A stretch of DNA of 64,000 bases. It comes from an uncultured Sphingomonas sp. GTDB taxonomy: Bacteria > Pseudomonadota > Alphaproteobacteria > Sphingomonadales > Sphingomonadaceae. The stretch spans positions 124,001-188,000 of the forward strand of contig NZ_CAJYQD010000034.1 in NCBI RefSeq assembly GCF_913776855.1, read 5' to 3'. The first letter of the stretch is position 1; each line of letters starts with the position of its first letter. Positions 42,878 through 52,285 of the stretch are shown piece after piece. A program made the position numbers and the translations under genes. The notes under the pieces are model-generated. The model saw only the letters and a program-made list of their open reading frames with translations. It searched no databases and was not told the DNA's origin.

Positions 42878-43504
42878 TTAGAAGTGGGTCGTCAGACCCA
42901 GCATCGGGCGGAAGCTGTGCGCCGAACCGAAGGTCGACACTTCACCGCGCAGGCGGACGCCCGAGTTGCCGGTGATGCCGCCCAGACCGATGTCCTTCGG
43001 GCCGACTTCGAAACCGGCGCCGTAGGTCATTTCGTGATAGTCGCGGCTGTCATTTCCGAACCGGTCGAAATTGACCCAGCGATAGCCGACCTTGCCGTAG
43101 ATCAGGCCCGAGTCACCCGCGCGGACGCCGAAGCGGCCGGCTGCGCCGTAATCCCAATCGATGTCGCCCGACACGCCCTTCGATACGCTGCCTTCGGCGC
43201 CGACGAACACGGGGCCCAGCGGCACGTTGAAGCCGACGATGCCTTCGACCAGAGCGCCGTTCAGCTTGTCGTTACGCGGAACCAGCGGGATACCAGCCTT
43301 GGTGCGTTCGGAATCGAACTGCTCCCAGCCGCCCATCACGGCGACATAGGGCTCGAAGCCGAAGCCGCGCGTGCCATCGGGCGCGCTCACGGCGGGGGCG
43401 GGTTCGGTCGTCGGGGCGTCCTGCACCACGGTGGCGTCCTGCGCAAAGGCGGGCGCGGCCGTGAAGGCAACGGCGGCGGCGGCGACGGTCAAAAGCTTAC
43501 GCAT
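42878..43504 (-). CDS. Outer-membrane beta-barrel (opacity-type) protein
   Basis: 208 aa with signal peptide MRKLLTVAAAAVAFTAAPAFA. It has eight or so amphipathic strands (FEPYVAVMGGWEQFD, VFVGAEGSVSKG, LIYGKVGYRWVNFD, MTYGAGFEV) and ends in Phe, as BAM substrates do. The family is the small Opa/OmpA-like barrel porins; adhesion or a structural role is possible. Ribosome site weak; the promoter is in the 43505-43810 region. Confidence 0.82.
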   Translation of the reverse strand: MRKLLTVAAAAVAFTAAPAFAQDATVVQDAPTTEPAPAVSAPDGTRGFGFEPYVAVMGGWEQFDSERTKAGIPLVPRNDKLNGALVEGIVGFNVPLGPVFVGAEGSVSKGVSGDIDWDYGAAGRFGVRAGDSGLIYGKVGYRWVNFDRFGNDSRDYHEMTYGAGFEVGPKDIGLGGITGNSGVRLRGEVSTFGSAHSFRPMLGLTTHF

Positions 43505-43810
43505 ACAAAACCTCATCAGCGTTTACGGTCCCGGCGTCGAACGCGCGCCGGTTTGTCCGTGGCCCCTCTGAACCCAAAAACGCGGGAGTTGTTGCATCGC
43601 ATTGCAGCATGAACGTCATCAAATCGGATACTGTTGCTTCCGGGCAACGGTATCTGTCACCTACATGAACGAACCGTGGCGTTGCCGCCCGGACCATGGT
43701 GACAATGTGGCAACGACCGCGCCACGACGGGGCAGCAGGCGCGCAACGATCGTTGCCGCGAAGGGTTGGAAGGGAACGATCACCGACCCGAATCGGAGGG
43801 CGAGCAGCAC
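43505..43810. other. Non-coding divergent region
   Basis: 306 bases between the outer-membrane protein and NADH dehydrogenase starts. It holds short dyads only, for example GTTGCTTCCGGGCAAC at 43634-43649. No gene is supported. It should contain both promoters. Confidence 0.5.
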
Positions 43811-45118
43811 ATGCGACCACGGATCATCATCGTCGGCGCCGGCTTTGGCGGCATCGCCGCAGCGCAGGCGCTGCGCCGGACCGAGGCCGAGATCACGCTG
43901 ATCGACCGGACCAACCACCATCTGTTCCAGCCATTGCTGTATCAGGTTGCAGGCGCCGCGTTGTCGCCCGCCGACATCGCCACGGCCAATCGTGCGCTGC
44001 TGCGCCGCAATAAGAATATCCGGATATTGATGGCCGAGGTGGACGGCATCGATACCGAACGGCGCGACGTGTGCCTGACCGACGGCCGGCGTCTGCCGTT
44101 CGATCACCTGATCCTGGCGACCGGCGCGGCGTACAGCTTCTTCGGCAACGATGCGTGGCGCAACCATGCCTATGTGCTGAAATCGATCGACGATGCGCTG
44201 GCGATCCGGGCGGCGTTACTGGGCGCGTTCGAGCGGGCCGAACAGTGCGACGATCCGGCGGAGCGGCAGCGGCTGCTGACCTTTGCCGTGGTCGGCGGCG
44301 GACCGACCGGGGTCGAGCTGGCCGGCACCATCGCCGAACTCGCCCGCACGACGCTGGCACGCGACTTCACCGCGGTCGACCCGCGCCGGGCGAGGGTGGT
44401 GTTGTGCGAGATGGGCGACCGCATCCTGAATGCATTCGATCCACCCCTGTCACAGGCCGCGCGCACGATGCTGGAATCGCTGGGCGTCGAGGTTCGGACC
44501 GGGGAAAAGGTCCGCGAAATCGATGCGCGCGGGCTGACGGTCGGGGACCAGCGGATCGATGCCGCCGCAGTGCTATGGGCGGCAGGAACCGAGGCGCGGC
44601 CGGTCGCCACCTGGCTGTCGGCCGACGCGGCGCGGAACGGCGCGGTGCGGGTCGCGCCCGATTGCTCGGTGCCCGGCCATCCGGACATCTTCGCGATCGG
44701 CGACGTGGCGAGTTTCGACGACGGCGACGGTCCCTTGCCCGGCCTGGCCCCGGTCGCCAAACAGCAGGGACGCTTCGTCGGCCGGTTGCTGGCGGCGCGG
44801 ATCGCGGGAAAGCCCGCGCCCGACCGGTTCCGCTATCGCGACTATGGCACGATGGCGGTCATCGGCCGGTCGCGCGCGGTGGCGGAGATCGGCGGGTTCA
44901 AGCTGAAGGGCCTTGTCGCGTGGCTCGCCTGGTCGCTGGTCCACCTGATGCTGCTGGTCGATTTCCGCAGCCGGGTGTCGGTGTACGTCCATTGGGCCTG
45001 GTCGTGGTTCACCTATGGCCGCGGCGCCCGGTTGCTGACCGGCTATGCGCCCGGACCGGGGGAGAAGCCGCGCGCGGCGGTGTTGCCGGACATCGAGGCG
45101 GAAGTTGCGGCGGAGTAG
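43811..45118 (+). CDS. ndh: Type II NADH dehydrogenase (NDH-2)
   Basis: Non-proton-pumping FAD enzyme passing electrons from NADH to quinone. 435 aa. FAD-binding IIIVGAGFGGIAAAQAL at the start, NADH-binding VVGGGPTGVELAG (about 165-180), conserved AAGTEARP and IGDVASFDD. The C-terminal amphipathic membrane anchor (LVAWLAWSLVHLMLLVDF) is typical of NDH-2. It runs alone with its own promoter. Confidence 0.92.
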   Translation: MRPRIIIVGAGFGGIAAAQALRRTEAEITLIDRTNHHLFQPLLYQVAGAALSPADIATANRALLRRNKNIRILMAEVDGIDTERRDVCLTDGRRLPFDHLILATGAAYSFFGNDAWRNHAYVLKSIDDALAIRAALLGAFERAEQCDDPAERQRLLTFAVVGGGPTGVELAGTIAELARTTLARDFTAVDPRRARVVLCEMGDRILNAFDPPLSQAARTMLESLGVEVRTGEKVREIDARGLTVGDQRIDAAAVLWAAGTEARPVATWLSADAARNGAVRVAPDCSVPGHPDIFAIGDVASFDDGDGPLPGLAPVAKQQGRFVGRLLAARIAGKPAPDRFRYRDYGTMAVIGRSRAVAEIGGFKLKGLVAWLAWSLVHLMLLVDFRSRVSVYVHWAWSWFTYGRGARLLTGYAPGPGEKPRAAVLPDIEAEVAAE

Positions 45119-45200
45119 GTTTCATCGCCCCTGCTCCAGTCACGCCGGATCACGTCCGGGGTGACGCCGATGATACGGTAGGAATCAACCTCGTATGACC

Positions 45201-45280
45201 CGTACCCCGGCGCAGGCGGGGGTCCAGGGCCATGCGCGTTGCGTTCGATTACCCTGGATCGCCGCCTGCGCGGGGATACG
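45201..45280. repeat. Palindromic intergenic repeat, family B, copy 3
   Basis: Arms 45201-45229 and 45252-45280, cores GGCGCAGGCGGGGGTCCAGG and CCTGGATCGCCGCCTGCGCG. It lies between convergent stops. Confidence 0.8.
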
Positions 45281-45296
45281 CCCCTTCCGAAAGCAG

Positions 45297-45330
45297 AACG
45301 GCCCGCCCGCATACCTGCGGACGGGCCGTT
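45297..45330 (-). terminator. Terminator after the 100-aa gene
   Basis: AACGGCCCG/CGGGCCGTT with further paired CCGC/GCGG inside. On the minus strand it is followed by CTGCTTTC. It ends the M16 / 100-aa operon. Confidence 0.7.
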
Positions 45331-45349
45331 CCGTTCACGTCATCGCAGG

Positions 45350-45652
45350 TCAGCCGATCCGGTTGCCCGCCATCGGGAAGCTGCCGAACGCACCTGCCCC
45401 GACCGTGCCGGAGATGGTATCGCCCTCGACCGTGGCTTCGCAGTCGAGCGTCATCGGCATCGGCACGACGATCGCGACCTTCCACGACAGCTTGTCGCCA
45501 TCGACCTTGCCGTCGGTGATCTCGGTCGATCCCATCGCCCCGGAATAGGTCCCGGTGAAGGTCGTGCCGTCGCTCTTGACGTTCAGCGTCGCCTGCTGGT
45601 CGCCCATCGGCGACTTGGTGATCGTGTTCCAGCTGCCATCGACATTCGCCAT
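45350..45652 (-). CDS. Conserved beta-barrel-like protein, 100 aa, unknown
   Basis: No signal peptide. Repeated beta hairpins rich in Gly/Asp (ATLNVKSDGTTFTGTYSGAM, TEITDGKVDGDKLSWKV, EATVEGDTISGTVGAGAFGS) suggest a lipocalin-like or beta-sandwich fold. It has an ideal AAGGAGAG site. It is 11 bp downstream of the M16 stop, so cotranscribed. Function unknown. Confidence 0.7.
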   Translation of the reverse strand: MANVDGSWNTITKSPMGDQQATLNVKSDGTTFTGTYSGAMGSTEITDGKVDGDKLSWKVAIVVPMPMTLDCEATVEGDTISGTVGAGAFGSFPMAGNRIG

Positions 45653-45663
45653 GTTCGCTCTCC

Positions 45664-48507
45664 TTACTTCGCCGCGACCGGGGCGGACGGCGGCGCTGCC
45701 GACACCACCTCCACCGGCAGGCCCAGCCCGTCAAGCTGCGGGCGGACGACCTTCGCATCGCCGACCACCACATAGACGAAGCGATTGGGGTCGATCGCCG
45801 CGCGTGCCGCAGCGTCAAGCTGGGCCGTGGTCAGCGCACGATATTTTTGCGGCAGGGTCGCCTGATAATCGTCCGGACGGCCGAGGAAGTCGTTGTTCCG
45901 CATCGCCGCCAGCACCGCGCCGGACGTTTCATAGGTCCCGGCCAGCTGCCGCGTCTCGCCATCGATGGTCCGACGGAATTCGACCGGCGTCACGCCGTTC
46001 TTGCCCAGGAAGCCGTCGATCTGTTCGCGCAGCGACGCGATCGCCGGGCCGGTCTTGTCGGCCTGCACCGGTGCGTTGATGACATAGGGTACCGCGTTCT
46101 GCATCAGCTGGAACCCGCCACGCGCGCCGTACGACCAGTGCTTGGCCTCGCGCAGGTCCATGTTGATGCGGCTGAGGAAGCCCGAACCCAGCACGGTGTT
46201 GGCGGTGGTCGCCGCCAGCGTGTCCGACTTCGCCTGGACCGGCGTCGTCTGTCCGGCGACGATCAGCGACTGCGGCGAATTGGGCCGGTCGACCAGCACG
46301 ATCCTGGGGGTGACCGCCGCACGCTGTGCCGGGAAGCTCTTGGTACCCGCAGCCCCGGTCGCCTGCCAGTTGCCGAGCGAGGCGTTGAGGGCCGCCTGCA
46401 CCTCCGCCAGCGGGCGGTCGGACACGACGAACACCTTCGCCTTGTCCGGGCGCAGCCACGCGCCGCGCCATGCCACCAGGTCGTCGCGCTTCATCGCCAT
46501 CACGGCCGCGGGATCGCCCACGCCCGCCGCCAGCTTCGCGTACGGGCTGTCCTTGCCATAGAGCAGCGGCGGCAGCGTCATGTCGGCGAGGCCCTGCGGA
46601 TTGGTCCGCTGCTGTCCGATCTGCGCCAGCACCTGTCCGCGCACCCGCTCCAGTTCGTTCGCGTCGAACGCCGGGTTGCGCAGCACGTCGGCGAAAAGTT
46701 CGGTCGCGCTGGTCAGATTGGCGCTGGGCGCTTCGAACCCGATCGTCGTCTGGTCGGGCGAATTGCCGCCCGACATCGTCATGCCCAGCTTTTCCTTGGC
46801 CTCCGCCATCGCGATCGAACTGCGGCTGGTCGTGCCTTCGTCGATCAACGCGAGCGTCATGCCGGCCGTGCCGAGCTTGCCCGCTACATCGGCGGCGGTG
46901 CCGGCATCGAACACCATCGACACCTGTGTCACCGGCACGGCGGTCCGCTGAGCATAGACCAGTTCCATGCCGTTCGACAGGCGGCTGTGCGTGATCTTCG
47001 GGAATTGCAGCGCGGCACCGCTGTCGGCGACGCCCGGCATCGCGCCGCGCGTACCCTTGAACGGCACTTCGGCGGCAGGGGCGGCCGGCGCGGGCGCAAC
47101 CGCCTTCGCCTCCTCATAGCCTTCGCGTGCGCCATTCTCGACGATCAGCGTATAGGCCGGGCGCGACATCCACTTCTGTGCGGCGGCGCGGGCGCGGTCC
47201 GGCGTCATCGTCGCCAGCGCGTTCAGCTCCTTCTTATAAAAGCCCGGATCGTTCGAATATAGCTGCCCCGACGCCAGCGTCACCGCCTTGCCACCGAAGC
47301 CGCCCACCGATTCAAGGCCGCCGATGGTGCTGGACACCTGCGTCGTGGCGACGCGGGCGACTTCGTCGGCGGTCGGGCCGGTGCGCAGATAGTCGGCGAT
47401 CATCTGGTCCAGCTTGGCCTCGACGACCTTTTCATCGACGCCCGGACGGACGATCGCGCGAACGATCAGCATCCCCGCCTGCGACAGCGACTGGACGCCG
47501 GCCGACACCTGCACCGCCAGCTTGTCCTTCTTGACCAGTTCATTGTCGAGCCGCGAAGAGGCGAGGCCGCCGAACGCGCTCATCGCGACGTCGAGCGCCG
47601 GCGAATCGGGATCGTTCAGGCCCGGCACCGGCCAGACCTTCATGATCATCGTCGCGGCGACATTGTCCTTCATCACCTCGCGCACCGGGGCGGCCAGGGT
47701 CGGCACGTCGATCTTGGGCAGGACCGATTCGGGGCCGCGCGCGATCTTGCCGAAATATTTCTCGACCAGCGGACGCGCTTCCTTTGCATCGATATCGCCG
47801 GCCAGCACCAGCACCGCGTTGTTCGGGCCGTAATGGCCGCGGAACCAGTTCTTCACGTCCTCCAGGCTCGCGGCGTCGAGGTCGGCCATCGAACCGATCA
47901 CCGAATGGCGATACGGGTGCCCCTGCGGAAAGATGCCCTCGGTCATCTTGTAGCGGACGAGGCCGTAAGGCTGGTTGTCGCCCTGCCGCTTTTCGTTCTG
48001 GACCACGCCGCGCTGTTCATCCAGCACGCCCTGCGTCACCGCGCCGAGCAGATAGCCCATGCGATCGGATTCGAGGAACAGCGCGCGGTCCAGCGCCGGC
48101 TTCGGCACGGTTTCGAAATAATTGGTCCGGTCGTAGCTGGTCGTGCCGTTCAGGTCGGTCGCCCCGATCGAACGCAGCGGATCGAAGAAATCACCCGGCG
48201 CATTTTCCGACCCGTTAAACATCAGATGCTCGAACAGATGCGCAAACCCGGTCTTCCCGGTCGGTTCATGCTTCGACCCCACGTCGTACCACACCGACAC
48301 CGCGACGATCGGCGCCTTGCGGTCGGTATGGGTGATGACGGTCAAGCCGTTCGCCAGCGTGAATTTTTCGTACGGAATGTTCACCGGCGCGACGAGCGCG
48401 GACAGCGGTGCGGCCTTTACCGGCGGCGCGGCACGGGCCGGTGCCTGTGCGGCGGTTCCCGCCAGCGCGGTTGAGGCAAGCAATATGGCAGCGACAGTAC
48501 GAAACAT
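45664..48507 (-). CDS. M16 family zinc metallopeptidase, fused two-half form
   Basis: 947-aa secreted peptidase; signal peptide MFRTVAAILLASTALAG. The first half has the inverted zinc motif HLFEH (H90, E93, H94) and, later, the third-ligand region (LDEQRGVVQNEKRQ). The second half repeats the M16 fold without HxxEH. Both halves of a normally paired protease are therefore in one chain. It degrades peptides in the periplasm or outside. Start chosen at the signal peptide; 67 more residues upstream in frame are not protein-like. Confidence 0.9.
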   Translation of the reverse strand: MFRTVAAILLASTALAGTAAQAPARAAPPVKAAPLSALVAPVNIPYEKFTLANGLTVITHTDRKAPIVAVSVWYDVGSKHEPTGKTGFAHLFEHLMFNGSENAPGDFFDPLRSIGATDLNGTTSYDRTNYFETVPKPALDRALFLESDRMGYLLGAVTQGVLDEQRGVVQNEKRQGDNQPYGLVRYKMTEGIFPQGHPYRHSVIGSMADLDAASLEDVKNWFRGHYGPNNAVLVLAGDIDAKEARPLVEKYFGKIARGPESVLPKIDVPTLAAPVREVMKDNVAATMIMKVWPVPGLNDPDSPALDVAMSAFGGLASSRLDNELVKKDKLAVQVSAGVQSLSQAGMLIVRAIVRPGVDEKVVEAKLDQMIADYLRTGPTADEVARVATTQVSSTIGGLESVGGFGGKAVTLASGQLYSNDPGFYKKELNALATMTPDRARAAAQKWMSRPAYTLIVENGAREGYEEAKAVAPAPAAPAAEVPFKGTRGAMPGVADSGAALQFPKITHSRLSNGMELVYAQRTAVPVTQVSMVFDAGTAADVAGKLGTAGMTLALIDEGTTSRSSIAMAEAKEKLGMTMSGGNSPDQTTIGFEAPSANLTSATELFADVLRNPAFDANELERVRGQVLAQIGQQRTNPQGLADMTLPPLLYGKDSPYAKLAAGVGDPAAVMAMKRDDLVAWRGAWLRPDKAKVFVVSDRPLAEVQAALNASLGNWQATGAAGTKSFPAQRAAVTPRIVLVDRPNSPQSLIVAGQTTPVQAKSDTLAATTANTVLGSGFLSRINMDLREAKHWSYGARGGFQLMQNAVPYVINAPVQADKTGPAIASLREQIDGFLGKNGVTPVEFRRTIDGETRQLAGTYETSGAVLAAMRNNDFLGRPDDYQATLPQKYRALTTAQLDAAARAAIDPNRFVYVVVGDAKVVRPQLDGLGLPVEVVSAAPPSAPVAAK

Positions 48508-48618
48508 GGAACCCCACCCATTATCGATAAACGGAATGCAGGTGTATGGCGTGCGCCAACCCTGCGCAAGCGGCTTCCATTGCCCGAACGGCACCCAAGC
48601 CTTGCGATACTGTAACAT

Positions 48619-48846
48619 ATGATGTCCTCGGACCGATCGGGCCGATTGGCGGTTTTCCTGCTGCCGTTCCTGCTTATGTTGCATCGCGCCATGACGATAG
48701 ATTTCCAAACGCTCCGCGCGCTCCTTCCCGCTACCGACCGGTTCGACCGCCTGCTGGCGATCGGTTGGGAGGATGTCGGCGGCATTGTGCTGGCGATGAG
48801 CGCCGTCGTGTTCATGACGGCGCTGGGCGCCCTGCGGTCGCGCTAA
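48619..48846 (+). CDS. Small hydrophobic protein, 75 aa, doubtful
   Basis: Two hydrophobic stretches (about 9-21 and 53-70). No good ribosome site and no family; it may start later at MTIDFQ. Kept because frame and codon use look bacterial and the space is otherwise empty. Confidence 0.35.
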   Translation: MMSSDRSGRLAVFLLPFLLMLHRAMTIDFQTLRALLPATDRFDRLLAIGWEDVGGIVLAMSAVVFMTALGALRSR

Positions 48847-48921
48847 GCAGCCGCTGCCGCAATATTGCCGCGTAGCAACATTTCCTGAGACGGCTTTTCT
48901 CTAGGAACAAGGGTTTTGCGT

Positions 48922-49377
48922 ATGATCCGATCGACGGTGGTCCTGATGGCCGGGGCAATGCTTGCCGCCTGCGGAAATTCCGCCACGTCCGAACCCGATG
49001 CGGTCACGAACAACACGGTCGACCTGCGCCATCTGGTGGAGACCGAGGTCGCCGGGACCGGCATCGAACGCTATCCGCTGGAGGGGGTCGAGATACCGAC
49101 GCCATCGGATGCCCAGTCGCGGTACGAGGTACTGCGCCAGCGGCGGACCGCCAGCGGCACGATCATCGCGATCCTGCGGCAGCAGCGCGGCGATCGCTTC
49201 GTCTATGCCCGCACCGAACTGGATTGCGACCGCAACCTGTTCCACGTCGTGGGCGTGGCCGACACGCGGGCGCATGTCGAGACGAACGTGGCGCATGACG
49301 GGCCGCTACGGTCGACCAACGGGCTGCCGCTGCGCCAGGAACTGTCGCGCTTCATCTGCGCGCGGGCGTCCGCCTGA
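48922..49377 (+). CDS. Putative lipoprotein, unknown
   Basis: 151 aa; signal sequence ending in MLAAC, a lipobox. The mature part has a basic-acidic pattern (HLVETEVAGTGIERYPLEGV, TASGTIIAILRQQRGD) and one late C (FICARASA). No family. The ATG follows AGGAACAAGGG. It converges with the membrane protein, stops 2 bp apart. Confidence 0.62.
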   Translation: MIRSTVVLMAGAMLAACGNSATSEPDAVTNNTVDLRHLVETEVAGTGIERYPLEGVEIPTPSDAQSRYEVLRQRRTASGTIIAILRQQRGDRFVYARTELDCDRNLFHVVGVADTRAHVETNVAHDGPLRSTNGLPLRQELSRFICARASA

Positions 49378-49379
49378 GG

Positions 49380-50378
49380 CTATTCGCCCGTCGGCGGCAC
49401 GGCGGGCGTCGCGACCTCTGCCTCGAACGCCGGATCGACATCGGCGACGGGCAGCGTGCCGCGGCGCCGCTGGAAACTGGTCAGCAGGAAGAACAGCAGG
49501 TTCGACCCCTGGGTCAGCGCGCCGCCGGCCAGCAGCAGCCCGGCCATCGCGGCGCGCGGACCATCGACGATATGGCTCATCTCCAACGCGGCCGACAGGA
49601 ACAACAGGTCGCGATTGGGCACGATGGGCAGGCGGCTGATGACCATCTGCACGGTCAGGAACGTGACCCACACGCTCCAAGGCTCGGCCGGCAGCACCAC
49701 CGCCCATTGCGTCGCTTGCAACAGCACGACGATCAGGATGCGCCCGACATGGATGCCCAGCACGGCGGCGGCGATCCGCCAGCTGACCGACAATATCTGC
49801 TTGCGTAGCCGGAGCAGCAGCGGCGTCAGGAATGCGGCGACCAGCAGTCCGGCGAGCAGCATCCCGCCCGCCGAATGCAGCCAGTCGGCAATCCATTTCG
49901 CCCGGCCCGTCCCCATGAAGACGACCAGCAGGATCGACGTGATCGCCGCCGACGACAATGCGGAGAGGATCGCATTGTCCTTGATCGCCAGCAGCAGCGT
50001 TCTGGACGCGATGCCAAGCCGCTGGCGCGCCCAGACGAACAGATAGACTTCGCCCGAATAGCCGACGAACGCCGAATTGAAGACGCGCTTGCGCACGAAG
50101 ACCGGCAGACTACCGGGCAGCGGCCGGCCGAGCAGCAGGCGGAAGATCCACACCTCCGACACCGGCAGCGCCATGAACATCACGACGAACAGGATGTAGA
50201 ACCACGGTGTGCGCGGCAACGCGGCGGCAACGTTGGTCCAGCCGATCGCCCGGACCTTCAGCACCAGCCACAGCAGCACGCCGACGAAGAACAGCGCGCG
50301 GAATATCTTCCCCAGACGGGCGGCGGCGGGCGTCTGCGACCAGGCGTGCAGGCGCTGCGCACGTTCGGACAGGGTCAA
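49380..50378 (-). CDS. LPG-synthase/flippase-like multipass membrane protein (UPF0104 type)
   Basis: 332 aa, about eight hydrophobic segments (ALFFVGVLLWLVLKVRAIGW, FYILFVVMFMALPV and others). GYSGEVYLFVWARQRLG in the place of the family's polar loop and a conserved arrangement suggest UPF0104, but the match is not close. It starts at a TTG overlapping the glycosyltransferase stop (TTGA). It could move or display the glycosyltransferase product. Moderate confidence in the family. Confidence 0.65.
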   Translation of the reverse strand: MTLSERAQRLHAWSQTPAAARLGKIFRALFFVGVLLWLVLKVRAIGWTNVAAALPRTPWFYILFVVMFMALPVSEVWIFRLLLGRPLPGSLPVFVRKRVFNSAFVGYSGEVYLFVWARQRLGIASRTLLLAIKDNAILSALSSAAITSILLVVFMGTGRAKWIADWLHSAGGMLLAGLLVAAFLTPLLLRLRKQILSVSWRIAAAVLGIHVGRILIVVLLQATQWAVVLPAEPWSVWVTFLTVQMVISRLPIVPNRDLLFLSAALEMSHIVDGPRAAMAGLLLAGGALTQGSNLLFFLLTSFQRRRGTLPVADVDPAFEAEVATPAVPPTGE

Positions 50379-51151
50379 GCGAACACTCCGGCAGCGCGGG
50401 AATCGGTGACGAACGCGTCGAACGCGGCGCGGGTATCGGGATCGAGGCGGAAGCGCGAATGTGCCCATACCCCGCCCGGCAGGAACCGGCGCAGCGCATA
50501 TTCGATCGCGGCGAGCGGCGTGTTGCGCACCCGCCGTTCGAAATGGGTCCGCTCCCACGTATTGGCCCCGTGAAAGGCGCGGACGAACAGGCCCGGCGCG
50601 TCCAGCACGCCGATCCGCTCCAGCGGCCAATGGTGCAGGAAATCGGTATCCTCGCCGCGCCGCTTTTCGGGATAGCGTGCGGACGCATCGGCGCGGTGGA
50701 CGATGCTGCCCGGCACGCCCGGCTCCAGCGTGCCGACATAGGGGTGGTCGAACCAGTCGGGTGCGTCGAGGTGCATCAGCGTGCCGCGCAGGACGCAGGC
50801 GTCCCTGCCCCCGTCCAGCACCGCGACCTGTCGCGCCAGCCGGTCGGGATGATACCAGTCGTCGTCGTCCCACTGCGCGACGACGGTGCCGCGCGCCAGG
50901 TCGAGCGTGCGGTTGCGCAAACGCCCCAGCGTCGTCTCCGGCGTCTTGGCGACCCGGTCGTAGATCAGCCGGTCGGCGGGAATGTCGGCGAACAGCGGGG
51001 TATAGTCCTGATCGCCATCGTCGACCACGACCAGTTCGCGGTTCGCCCAGCGTTGCCGCAGGAAACAGTCGACCGCGCGCCGCGCCAGCGCGGCACGGTT
51101 CGCGGTCACCATCACGCAGCTTACCCGCGCGCCGTCATCGGACCAGTTCAT
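50375..51151 (-). CDS. Glycosyltransferase family 2
   Basis: 258 aa, GT-A fold. N-terminal SCVMVTANRAALARRAVDCF, VVDDGDQDYT and the metal-binding QWDDDDWYHPDRLARQV (DxD). No membrane anchor. Acceptor unknown. It is coupled to the UPF0104-like protein, pointing to a lipid-linked glycan path, and divergent from the GT4 gene 79 bp away. Confidence 0.82.
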   Translation of the reverse strand: MNWSDDGARVSCVMVTANRAALARRAVDCFLRQRWANRELVVVDDGDQDYTPLFADIPADRLIYDRVAKTPETTLGRLRNRTLDLARGTVVAQWDDDDWYHPDRLARQVAVLDGGRDACVLRGTLMHLDAPDWFDHPYVGTLEPGVPGSIVHRADASARYPEKRRGEDTDFLHHWPLERIGVLDAPGLFVRAFHGANTWERTHFERRVRNTPLAAIEYALRRFLPGGVWAHSRFRLDPDTRAAFDAFVTDSRAAGVFA

Positions 51152-51229
51152 CGCCAGCGCCTTAGCCGCAGTCGGGCACCTCGACAATCGGGTGGCGCAA
51201 GGACGCGCGCGCTGGTAGCCGGATGGGCG

Positions 51230-52285
51230 ATGCGGATCGTCTTCGTCCTGACCTATCCCACCCATCATGGGGTCGCCGATGTGCGCGAATGGCTTCGGTG
51301 GGACAATCGCGACCGGCGGATGCCCGGCATCCTGACCGAGATGGGCGTCGAGACGGAGCTGTGGGGGCTGGCGCGCGAACCGCTGGACACGATGTCCGAC
51401 CTGAGCGGTATCGCCCCCTACCCCATCCGGCTGTTCGCGCCGTCCAACCCCGCCGCGCGGACCCGCGCGCAGAAGAGCGACGCGATGGTCGCCGCCGCGC
51501 GGATCGATCCGGCGACCCTGTTCGTGCTGATCGGCAGCAATGGCGGCGCCGGGTTCGACCTGTTCGACCGGGTGCTGCGGCCGGACCAGCGGCGCTTCGC
51601 GGTCGTCATCGGCGGCGACTGGTGGAGCCGGATCGTGCCGCACGCCGGCTTCGTCTTCCCTGAATCGGCGGTGCAGGAGGCGAAGCTGACCCGGCCGGGC
51701 TGGCGCTTCTGGCGGCGGGCCATTCCGGAGGCGCGGATGCAGCGGCTGCCCAAGACGATCGACACCGACCGCTTCGCACCCCGGCCGGCGGACAAGCGGT
51801 TCGACATCATCGCGACCAGCCGGCTGACCCCGTACAAGAAGTTCGACGAGATCGCGGCGCTGGGCGAAACCCACCGGGTCGCGGTGATCGGCGATGGTCC
51901 GCAGGGCGACGCGCTGCGCCGCTGCTTTCCCCAGGTCGCGTGGCTGGGCCATGTGCCCAATGCGCAGGTGCCGGCGATGCTGGCGCAGGCGCGGCTGTTC
52001 TTCCACGCCGGGCGCCGCGACTATTTCCCGCGCGCGATCCCCGAAGCGATGGCGTGCGGGCTGCCGGTCGCCGCGTTCGACGACCGGATCGGGCCGGACG
52101 TGATCCCGCCGGCGTGCGGGCTGCTGGTCAGGGACAATGATTATCGCGACAAGGTGGCTGCGCTACTGGCCGATACGGCGGCGGTCGCGGCGATGGGCGC
52201 GGCGGCGCGCGCCCATGCCGTCGCGACGCATGGGAGCCGGTCGTCGGAGGCGGCCTGTCGCCGTCTGATGGAGCTGGCCGCATGA
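51230..52285 (+). CDS. Glycosyltransferase family 4
   Basis: 351 aa, GT-B fold. N-terminal FVLTYPTHHGVADVREWLRW; donor domain DIIATSRLTPYKKFDEIAALG, GDGPQGDALRR, VAWLGHVPNAQVPAMLAQA and FPRAIPEAMACGLPVAAFD (EAMAxGxPV). Probably transfers a hexose in surface glycan synthesis. ATG 51230 is preferred. It overlaps the next gene by ATGA. Confidence 0.85.
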   Translation: MRIVFVLTYPTHHGVADVREWLRWDNRDRRMPGILTEMGVETELWGLAREPLDTMSDLSGIAPYPIRLFAPSNPAARTRAQKSDAMVAAARIDPATLFVLIGSNGGAGFDLFDRVLRPDQRRFAVVIGGDWWSRIVPHAGFVFPESAVQEAKLTRPGWRFWRRAIPEARMQRLPKTIDTDRFAPRPADKRFDIIATSRLTPYKKFDEIAALGETHRVAVIGDGPQGDALRRCFPQVAWLGHVPNAQVPAMLAQARLFFHAGRRDYFPRAIPEAMACGLPVAAFDDRIGPDVIPPACGLLVRDNDYRDKVAALLADTAAVAAMGAAARAHAVATHGSRSSEAACRRLMELAA